The notes under the pieces: generated by a model
Told to the model about the DNA's origin: nothing
What the model saw: the letters and a program-made list of their open reading frames with translations, nothing else
Databases searched by the model: none
Program-made: the position numbers and the translations under genes
Shown here: piece by piece, positions 1-5,622 of the stretch
Position numbering within the stretch: position 1 is the first letter of the stretch
Layout: each line of letters begins with the position of its first letter
Assembly (NCBI GenBank): GCA_036446835.1
Contig: JAZFTT010000035.1
Coordinates: forward strand, 1 to 8,533
DNA: 8,533 nucleotides
Direction of reading: 5' to 3'
Source of the DNA: SZUA-217 sp036446835
Lineage (GTDB): Bacteria > Actinomycetota > Acidimicrobiia > Spongiisociales > ZC4RG35

Positions 1-1
1 C

Positions 2-1384
2 GCACAAGAGATGAAAGTCCTGGCCAACACGGGCCCCTATGGCACCCACGGGCTCACCGTGCAAATGGTCAGTGGTTTGCGGGGCCTCAGCTCGTACAAG
101 GCAAGAAACAAGCGGTTCCGCTGCGATGTCGTCTACACCAATATCCCGGTTCCTGGCGCTTATCGGGGATACGGAGCGCCTCAGGCGCTGTTTGCGCTCG
201 AATCTCACATGGAGGACATCGCCGCGGCATTGGACATGGACCCTCTCGAGTTCCGCCAGATGAACTGGACCACGACCGGCGATCCCCTGGATGTGGCCCC
301 CGAGCTCGGCGAAGGCGACACCGAGGGAGCCTTCGTACCCGTCGTCACGTCGAGCGGCATTGAAGAGTGTGTCGCCCAGGGCAAGCGAGCGATCTCCTGG
401 CAACGTCGCGTGGACCCCGAATGGGTGAATCCCAGAGATCGCCCACATATCCGTCGCGGTATCGGATTTGCGCTTTGCATGCACGGGAGTGCCATACCCG
501 GTCTCGACATGGGGGCGGCCAGCATCAAGATCAACGACGACGGCTCTTTCAACCTGCTTTTTGGGGCGACAGATCTCGGCACTGGCGCCGACACCATCCT
601 CGGCCAAATCGCCGCCGAGGTCCTCGGTGTGCCTCTCGAGGACATCCTGGTCTATGCCGCCGACACGGACATGACCCCGTTTGACACAGGCGCATACGCC
701 TCGAGCACAACGTACATTTCGGGCATGGCTGTCAAGCGGGCAGCCGAGGAGGCTGCCAGGATGGTTGTGGACCGGGCAGCGCTGATGCTCGATGAACGGC
801 CCGACGCAATCGAGCTACACGACCGCCAAGCATGGTCGACCGATGGCCGATCGGTGAGTCTCGCTGACATCGCTCTCTCTTCACTCCATCAACAGCAGCA
901 ACGCCAGATCATGGGCACGGCGTCCTATGTCTCACCGGAGTCACCACCGCCATACGCCGCTCAGTTTGCCGAGGTGGAAGTCGACATGGACACGGGCCAG
1001 GTCGAAGTCAAGTCGCTGGTCATGGCCGTCGACTGCGGCGTTCCGATCAACCCGATAACGGCTTCCGGCCAGGTCGAGGGAGGAATGGTCCAGGCCCTCG
1101 GTTACGCCCACTGTGAGGAGATGGCATACGACGAGACCGGCCGAATGACCAATCCGAAGTTCGGGCCCTACTGGATATATCGAGCCGACGAGATACCCCG
1201 AATCGACACCTACCTGGTTGAGACGATGGAAAAGAGCGGACCATTCGGCGCCAAGGCGATCGCCGAGATCCCCAAAGACGGCGTCGCCCCGGCAATCCGC
1301 AACGCAATCGTCAACGCCACAGGTGCCCGTATAGATGCGATCCCCTTCACGCCGGAGCGGGTGTGGACCGCGCTTCAAGTGTGA
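2..1384 (+). CDS. Xanthine dehydrogenase-family molybdopterin-binding subunit, 3' part (5' truncated by window)
   Basis: This is the C-terminal part of the large catalytic subunit of a molybdenum hydroxylase (xanthine dehydrogenase/aldehyde oxidase family), which hydroxylates an N-heterocycle or aldehyde with water as oxygen donor. The frame is open to the left edge (codons for Ala-Gln-Glu precede the ATG at 11), and that ATG lies inside a conserved stretch, so it is not the true start. Counting from the Met at 11, AYRGYGAPQ (50-58) matches the conserved Arg/Phe-containing active-site loop, ATDLGTGADT (186-195) is the glycine-rich molybdopterin loop, and FGAKAIAEIP ends in Glu419 followed by Ile-Pro, the position of the catalytic base. 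The usual Gln of the GQG loop is Thr191 here. The FAD and 2Fe-2S modules are not in the window. The gene overlaps xdhC. The family is certain. The substrate is not readable from sequence; purine is likely only because of the BMP-type importer next door and the xdhC/yqeBC accessory genes. Confidence 0.95.
   Translation, partial: AQEMKVLANTGPYGTHGLTVQMVSGLRGLSSYKARNKRFRCDVVYTNIPVPGAYRGYGAPQALFALESHMEDIAAALDMDPLEFRQMNWTTTGDPLDVAPELGEGDTEGAFVPVVTSSGIEECVAQGKRAISWQRRVDPEWVNPRDRPHIRRGIGFALCMHGSAIPGLDMGAASIKINDDGSFNLLFGATDLGTGADTILGQIAAEVLGVPLEDILVYAADTDMTPFDTGAYASSTTYISGMAVKRAAEEAARMVVDRAALMLDERPDAIELHDRQAWSTDGRSVSLADIALSSLHQQQQRQIMGTASYVSPESPPPYAAQFAEVEVDMDTGQVEVKSLVMAVDCGVPINPITASGQVEGGMVQALGYAHCEEMAYDETGRMTNPKFGPYWIYRADEIPRIDTYLVETMEKSGPFGAKAIAEIPKDGVAPAIRNAIVNATGARIDAIPFTPERVWTALQV
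1354..1357 (+). promoter_or_regulatory. Ribosome binding site GGAG for xdhC
   Basis: GGAG lies 5 bases before the GTG at 1363, inside the end of the preceding gene. It favours 1363 over the alternative GTG at 1381, which has no Shine-Dalgarno at a proper distance but forms a classical GTGA overlap with the upstream stop. Confidence 0.5.
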
Positions 1385-2190
1385 AGACCCACGACTCTCA
1401 CTCACTGGTGAATGAACTGGCGGAGGCTGTCGCCGGCTCAAAGTCTGTGGTCCTGGCAACTGTCGTCGCGACCAAACGATCTGTGCCGCGGCGTGCCGGC
1501 GCCAAAATGCTCATCTACGGCGACGGGGCCCTCAGCGGCACCGTGGGGGGCGGAGACATGGAGTCGAGGGTCATCGAGGCTGCACAGGAATCGATGAGCA
1601 GCGGAAAGACGCAAATGCTCACCTACTCATTGCTCGAGCCCACCCGTGGGGACCCCGGTGTCTGCGGGGGCGAAGTTCAGATCTATTTGGAGCCCTACAT
1701 GCCACCACACACCATCTTTGTCGTAGGGGCCGGCCACGTCGGCCGCGCCGTTGTCGACCTGGCGCACTGGCTCGGCTATCGCACGGTGATCACCGACGAT
1801 CGCGAGGACATGCTGAGCGAAGACCACCTGCCGGACGCCGATGTCCGACTTCGCGGCTCGGTAGTGGCGGCTCTCGCCAAGGAAGAGGTAACCGAAGACA
1901 CATCGGTGATCCTCGTGTCGCGATCCACCGACATCGACGCTGACACCATCCCACTCCTTCTCGAGACCCCGGCCGCGTACATCGGCGTGATGGGAAGCCG
2001 GCGGCGGTGGACGACAGTCAAGAACGAGCTCATCGCCCGTGGAAACAATGAGAAGGAGCTCAACCGGATCCATCAGCCCATCGGAATCGAACTTGGCGCC
2101 GAAACCCTCGAAGAGATCGCGGTCTCGATAATGGCAGAGGTGATCCAGGTGAACAGAGCGACGGCTTCCGGCCCGCACCACCAGGCCTGA
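1363..2190 (+). CDS. xdhC: XdhC/CoxI family molybdenum cofactor insertion/maturation protein
   Basis: Cytoplasmic maturation factor. XdhC proteins bind molybdenum cofactor, protect it, assist its sulfuration and deliver it to xanthine-dehydrogenase-type enzymes. The 275-residue product has the full two-domain layout. The N-terminal XdhC/CoxI domain (about 28-110) carries ATVVATKRSVPRRAGAKML, SGTVGGGDMESRV and GDPGVCGGEVQIYLEP with Cys101. The C-terminal Rossmann domain (about 117-265) starts with VVGAGHVGRAV (120-130) and includes YIGVMGSRRRW (206-216) and the family-typical tail HQPIGIELGAETLEEIAVSI. Two starts are possible: GTG 1363, with GGAG 5 bases upstream and a 22-base overlap with the hydroxylase gene, or GTG 1381, with a 4-base GTGA overlap. 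The choice changes only six N-terminal residues. The stop overlaps the yqeB ATG by one base, so translation is probably coupled. The position directly after the catalytic subunit fits a dedicated chaperone for that enzyme. Confidence 0.93.
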   Translation: MDRASSVKTHDSHSLVNELAEAVAGSKSVVLATVVATKRSVPRRAGAKMLIYGDGALSGTVGGGDMESRVIEAAQESMSSGKTQMLTYSLLEPTRGDPGVCGGEVQIYLEPYMPPHTIFVVGAGHVGRAVVDLAHWLGYRTVITDDREDMLSEDHLPDADVRLRGSVVAALAKEEVTEDTSVILVSRSTDIDADTIPLLLETPAAYIGVMGSRRRWTTVKNELIARGNNEKELNRIHQPIGIELGAETLEEIAVSIMAEVIQVNRATASGPHHQA

Positions 2191-2996
2191 TGCTCTTCGA
2201 GGATCAGCTGACCGTTATCCGAGGCGGCGGAGATCTGGCCTCGGGAGTGGTCTATCAGCTCCATCAGGCCGGATTCCCGGTAGTCGTCCTCGAACTCGAA
2301 AACCCGCTTGCGATAAGACGCAAAGTGGCTTTTGCCTCGGCGATCAATGAGGGAACGGTGGAGATCGAGGGAATCCAGGGAGCGCGCACCACACCAACGG
2401 CCGACATGACCGAGCTTGCCCGCTCCGGAGTTGTTCCCGTTCTCGTCAGCCCGACTCTCCCCGATCTGGCCGATCCTGCGTCAATCGTCGTCGACGCTCG
2501 CCTCGCCAAACGAAATCTTGACACGACAATCGACCAGGCGTCTCTTGTGGTGGCTCTTGGCCCCGGTTTCGTCGCCGGTATCGACTGTCACGCCGTGGTA
2601 GAGACCAAACGAGGGCACCGACTGGGTCGAGTCATATGGGATGGACCCGCCGAACCCGATACAGGTGTCCCCGGTCGCGTCGGCGGCGCTTCATCCGAGC
2701 GCATCGTGCGTGCTCCGGGTAACGGTGAAGTCCGATGGGATGTGTCTATTGGCGACCGGATCACCAAAGGCGAGCGACTCGGTTCAGTAGGCGATCAAAC
2801 CGTTGTGGCCACCATCGACGGGGTTGTGCGTGGACTGATCTCGCCCGGCTTCGTTGCCTCGTTGGGGCTAAAGATCTGCGATATCGATCCACGTGGTGAC
2901 CGAGACGCTTGCTTTGAGATATCCGACAAGGCGCGACTCGTCGGCGCGGGTGTCCTCGAAGCAGTTCTGTCCTGGCTGAACGAGCAGAGCGCGTGA
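2190..2996 (+). CDS. yqeB: YqeB (EF2563) family selenium-dependent molybdenum hydroxylase system protein
   Basis: Member of the YqeB/EF2563 family, found by comparative genomics next to selenium-dependent molybdenum hydroxylases and thought to act in making or inserting their labile-selenium cofactor; its chemistry is not established. The 268-residue product opens with VIRGGGDLASGVVYQLHQAG (9-28), a Rossmann-like nucleotide-binding start. It continues with ENPLAIRRKVAF (37-48) and ALGPGFVAGIDCHAVVETKR (122-141), then RGHRLGRVIW. Residues about 172-222 (RAPGNGEVRW, IGDRITKGERLG, ATIDGVVRGLI) look like a small biotinyl/lipoyl-type barrel. The end has GLKICDIDPRG (226-236), Cys241 and ISDKARLVGAGVLEAVL (244-260). 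The ATG overlaps the xdhC stop as TGATG, so no independent Shine-Dalgarno is needed, and none is clear. The 3' end overlaps yqeC by four bases. Family assignment is firm. Whether this organism really uses selenium cannot be decided here. Confidence 0.92.
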   Translation: MLFEDQLTVIRGGGDLASGVVYQLHQAGFPVVVLELENPLAIRRKVAFASAINEGTVEIEGIQGARTTPTADMTELARSGVVPVLVSPTLPDLADPASIVVDARLAKRNLDTTIDQASLVVALGPGFVAGIDCHAVVETKRGHRLGRVIWDGPAEPDTGVPGRVGGASSERIVRAPGNGEVRWDVSIGDRITKGERLGSVGDQTVVATIDGVVRGLISPGFVASLGLKICDIDPRGDRDACFEISDKARLVGAGVLEAVLSWLNEQSA

Positions 2997-3697
2997 CTCA
3001 GGACCTTTCCGAGACTCTGGGACTCGGACCACGTGAGCTGGTTTCCTTCGTGGGCGCCGGCGGCAAGTCCGCACTGCTGCTCAGCCTTGGCCTCGAACTC
3101 GCCCAGGAAAATCGGGTCGTGCTCACCACAACCACAAGAATGGGCACCGATCAGATCCCGTCATCTGCAGTGCGCGTCGACGATCTCGATGGTGTCAGGC
3201 AAGCCCTCCTGTCCGGGAAGACAGGATTTCTCATCGGCGAGATCGACGGACCGAAGATCCTTGGTGTTCCGACCCCGATGGTCAACGAGTTGTTCGGCGA
3301 CACCGACATCGACTACATCCTGGTGGAGGCAGACGGTGCGCGAAGACGTGCCATCAAGGCGCCCGCCGAGCACGAGCCGGCCATTCCCTCCCGAACCACG
3401 ACTGTTGTCGTAGTGGCCGGTCTCGATGCGGTTGGGGGCCGTCTCGACGAAGTAGCCCATCGTCCACAACTGGTCTCGGCTCTCACCGGAAGGGGTCTCG
3501 ATCAGACACTCACTCCGGAGGACGTTGCCACCTTGATCGGCAACCAGAGCGGAGGATTGGCAGGCGTTCCCGATGGATCACGAGTCGTGGTGGCACTGAC
3601 AAATCGTCGACAGGAAACCACCGTGGCCGCGGAGTCGATAAGGGAAGCACTCAAGAACCACGACCGAATCGACCGTGTCTGCATCTTCGAGGCCTAA
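2993..3697 (+). CDS. yqeC: YqeC family putative selenium-dependent hydroxylase accessory protein (P-loop)
   Basis: YqeC-family P-loop protein, a standard companion of YqeB and XdhC in molybdenum hydroxylase maturation clusters; its biochemical role is unproven. The 234-residue product begins with LGLGPRELVSFVGAGGKSAL, in which GAGGKS (21-26) is the Walker A loop. VLTTTTRMG (43-51) follows. DYILVEADGARRRAIKAP (107-124) is a Walker B-like strand plus the conserved DGA motif, and VAGLDAVG (141-148) and HRP (156-158) are typical of the family. The C-terminal strand that usually ends in an N-K-x-D-like motif reads VALTNRRQ (200-207), so that motif is degenerate. The GTG start overlaps the yqeB stop as GTGA, giving tight coupling. 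This is the last gene of the hydroxylase/maturation operon; no strong terminator hairpin was found in the 100 bases after it. Confidence 0.9.
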   Translation: MTQDLSETLGLGPRELVSFVGAGGKSALLLSLGLELAQENRVVLTTTTRMGTDQIPSSAVRVDDLDGVRQALLSGKTGFLIGEIDGPKILGVPTPMVNELFGDTDIDYILVEADGARRRAIKAPAEHEPAIPSRTTTVVVVAGLDAVGGRLDEVAHRPQLVSALTGRGLDQTLTPEDVATLIGNQSGGLAGVPDGSRVVVALTNRRQETTVAAESIREALKNHDRIDRVCIFEA

Positions 3698-3784
3698 CTA
3701 CTTGCCCCCTGAAATAGTGCGTCGTGATGTCTGTCGGCGACTTCGCTCGTTGCGGGCCGGCGCAGTCCCTCTTGAGTCGGCCGT

Positions 3785-3790
3785 TAGCCT
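3785..3790 (+). promoter_or_regulatory. Candidate -10 element (TAGCCT) for a leaderless SnoaL-VOC transcript
   Basis: The 3698-3797 gap has no gene. TAGCCT fits the actinobacterial TANNNT -10 pattern and ends 7 bases before the GTG at 3798, the spacing expected if the transcript begins at the start codon. No good Shine-Dalgarno precedes that GTG, which fits leaderless translation. No convincing -35 box is present, so the call is tentative. Confidence 0.25.
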
Positions 3791-3797
3791 CAGGTCA

Positions 3798-4649
3798 GTG
3801 ACCCAGAAGCAGCACCACGACCTGATCGACCGGTTCTACAACGACATGTGGAACCGGTTCGATAAGAGCGTCTTCGCCGAGATCCTTCACCCCGACATTC
3901 GGTTCCGCGGGTCGCTGGGCCAGGTCAAAGTCGGCTTCGAGGAGTTCGGGGAGTATGTCGATTTCATTCAGACGTTCTCCCCGAACTTCCACAACGAGGT
4001 CGTCATGACCATCACCGAAGGTGACAAGACCTTCGCTCGTCTCACCTATACCGGCACCCATGAAGGCGAGGTCTTCGATTTACCGCCGACCGGACAACGC
4101 TTCGAGTACGCCGGAGCTGCGGTGTTTACCATCGAAGAAGGCCGCATCCTCGAGATCTGGGTGCTGGGAGACATCTACGGACTGATCCACGAATTGGGGT
4201 CGGTACTCGATGATGCTGGAGATCAACTATCACCGGAGGACGACAGGAAGATGGCATCCGAATTTCCGACACCGGACATGGCTCTCACCCACATTCTCGT
4301 GGTCGAGGATGTGAAAAGGTCGTCGGCCTGGTACGAAAAGGTGCTCGGCGCGGAGATGTACCGCAAGAGCGGCTCATCGGTGGTATTCAAGTTCAACGAG
4401 TCCTGGCTGCTCCTCGTCAATGGTGGTGAGCCCACCAAGGACAAGCCCGATGTCTCGTTCTCGCCGCCGAAACGCACTGCGGTACACCACTCGTTCACCA
4501 TCCGGGTCGAGCATTGCCAGGCGGCATATGAGACTCTGCGAGATCGAGGCGCCGAGTTCCTGACGCCGCCATACGACTGGGGCCCAGAGGTCCGATGCTT
4601 CTTTCCCGACCCCGACGGCCATCTCTGGGAAATCAGTCAACTCACGTAG
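3798..4649 (+). CDS. SnoaL-like (NTF2-fold) and glyoxalase/VOC domain fusion protein, function unknown
   Basis: A 283-residue protein with two small-enzyme domains in one unbroken frame. Residues about 3-134 are a SnoaL-like ester-cyclase-type domain: DLIDRFYNDMWNRFDK (8-23), LHPDIRFRG (30-38), GTHEGEVFDLPPTGQRFEY (86-104) and EEGRILEIWVLGD (113-125). After a charged linker (about 135-151), residues 160-283 form a glyoxalase/bleomycin-resistance (VOC) domain: LTHILVVEDV, SSAWYEKVLGAEMY, HHSFTIRV and FFPDPDGHLWEIS. Candidate metal ligands are His165, His230 or His231, and Glu278. GTG 3798 was chosen because the SnoaL fold begins right after it; the frame stays open back to a GTG at 3675, but that would overlap yqeC and add 41 residues resembling no domain. 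The ATG at 4251 (residue 152) could start a free-standing VOC protein. Co-orientation with the hydroxylase operon suggests, but does not show, a role in the same pathway. No substrate can be assigned. Confidence 0.85.
   Translation: MTQKQHHDLIDRFYNDMWNRFDKSVFAEILHPDIRFRGSLGQVKVGFEEFGEYVDFIQTFSPNFHNEVVMTITEGDKTFARLTYTGTHEGEVFDLPPTGQRFEYAGAAVFTIEEGRILEIWVLGDIYGLIHELGSVLDDAGDQLSPEDDRKMASEFPTPDMALTHILVVEDVKRSSAWYEKVLGAEMYRKSGSSVVFKFNESWLLLVNGGEPTKDKPDVSFSPPKRTAVHHSFTIRVEHCQAAYETLRDRGAEFLTPPYDWGPEVRCFFPDPDGHLWEISQLT
4235..4240 (+). promoter_or_regulatory. Internal Shine-Dalgarno (GGAGGA) before an in-frame ATG at the VOC domain
   Basis: GGAGGA lies 10 bases before the in-frame ATG at 4251, and a second AGGA (4245-4248) lies 2 bases before it. 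The ATG sits exactly at the linker/VOC boundary and would give a 132-residue VOC-only product. The GAG GAC GAC AGG AAG codons also encode a plausible charged linker, so this may be chance. Confidence 0.35.
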
Positions 4650-4659
4650 TGTTGCGCTG

Positions 4660-5622
4660 CTAGCGCTGCTCCCGGAAGTAGGGGATGGCCAACGCGGCCG
4701 GTGCCCCGAGGAGGCGAGCCCGTTTGCCGCTGGCAAACACGATCATTGCGATGATCGCCATCAGGAACGGGATCATCGCCAGCAGCGTCGCAGGGATCGC
4801 GTTCCACGGATCCCCAAGGGTTTGGATCTGAAGCTCCAGGAATTGAGCCGATCCGAACAAATATGCAACGAAAAGTGCGCGCCAGGGTCGCCAACTGGAC
4901 AGGATGACCAGGGCGATAGCGATCCATCCCGCGGCGCCAATTGGGTCGTTCTGCCAGGTGGGGACGATCTTCAGAGCAAAATATGCCCCACCAAGCCCCG
5001 ATAGCGCTCCTCCGACCATCACGTGGATGTAGCGCACCGTGTTCACGTTGATCCCTGCCGCCTCGGCCGAGGCCGGGTCTTCACCAACCGCGCGCACCGT
5101 CAAGCCCATCCGGGTGTGGAATAGATAGAAACTCGCCACAGCAGCGGTCAAGACACCCACATAGACCATGATGTCGTGACTGAGCAGGATCGGTCCGATC
5201 AAGGGCAGCTCGGTGATGCCGCCTTCGAAGACCGGTTGAAACGTCTCCCGAGAGGGCTTGCCCACGAGTGGATCTGATCCGACCTTGCCCATGAAACTCG
5301 CCAAACCCGTTCCAAACAGCGTGAGGGCAAGCCCGGAGACGATCTGGTTGACACGCAATGAGATCGACAGGAAGGCGTGGATCATCGAGACGGCTGCACC
5401 GGCAAGGATCGCCGCGACCACACCCAGGAAAAGACCGAAGCCACCACCGGTGTTGAACGTTGCCCAGAAGCCGGCGACAGCGCCGACGAGCATCGTTCCC
5501 TGGACGCCCAGATTCAGAATCCCGGAACGTTCGGTGATGATTTCGCCCACCGTGGCGAAGACCAGAGGCGTACCCAGGCTGATACCGAAGACCAGCGTCG
5601 ACACCCACCACCAATCGTTCAC
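4660..5622 (-). CDS. BMP-type ABC importer, second permease (BPD_transp_2 family, NupQ/YufQ-like)
   Basis: Inner-membrane permease of a nucleoside/nucleobase-type ABC importer, partner of the permease encoded just upstream. The 320-residue product has the usual short-permease layout, with about eight to ten hydrophobic segments. Early motifs are GTPLVFATVGEIITERSG (17-34) and ILNLGVQGTMLVGA (35-48), then LRVNQIVSGLALTLFGTGL (89-107). Later come GLTVRAVGEDPASAEAAGI (173-191), the cytoplasmic coupling-loop region, and VMVGGALSGLGGAYF. The tail GAPAALAIPYFRE (306-318) is characteristic of this subfamily. The frame remains open far upstream, but the GTG at 5622 is the right start: AGGAGGT sits 6 bases before it, it forms a GTGA overlap with the preceding stop, and the homologous region begins there. 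Its stop is 10 bases from the stop of the convergent SnoaL-VOC gene. Confidence 0.94.
   Translation of the reverse strand: MNDWWWVSTLVFGISLGTPLVFATVGEIITERSGILNLGVQGTMLVGAVAGFWATFNTGGGFGLFLGVVAAILAGAAVSMIHAFLSISLRVNQIVSGLALTLFGTGLASFMGKVGSDPLVGKPSRETFQPVFEGGITELPLIGPILLSHDIMVYVGVLTAAVASFYLFHTRMGLTVRAVGEDPASAEAAGINVNTVRYIHVMVGGALSGLGGAYFALKIVPTWQNDPIGAAGWIAIALVILSSWRPWRALFVAYLFGSAQFLELQIQTLGDPWNAIPATLLAMIPFLMAIIAMIVFASGKRARLLGAPAALAIPYFREQR

Noticed and set aside
941..1459. A 172-codon minus-strand frame opposite the hydroxylase 3' end.
   Set aside because: Shadow frame of a GC-rich conserved gene with no recognisable domain.
1627..2181. A 184-codon minus-strand frame opposite xdhC.
   Set aside because: Antisense shadow of a well-recognised gene; biased His/Asp/Arg composition, no domain, no ribosome site of note.
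3675..3797. Upstream extension of the SnoaL-VOC gene to GTG 3675.
   Set aside because: It would overlap yqeC, has no ribosome site and adds 41 residues (Arg/Leu-rich) outside the SnoaL fold.
3698..3797. Riboswitch (for example purine or molybdenum cofactor type) in the only sizeable intergenic gap of the plus-strand block.
   Set aside because: About 100 bases with only 4-bp palindromes and no recognisable conserved core.
4654..4666. Short GCGCT/AGCGC inverted repeat at the convergent junction as a bidirectional terminator.
   Set aside because: Only a 5-bp stem with a 3-base loop and no T-run on either strand; too weak to call.
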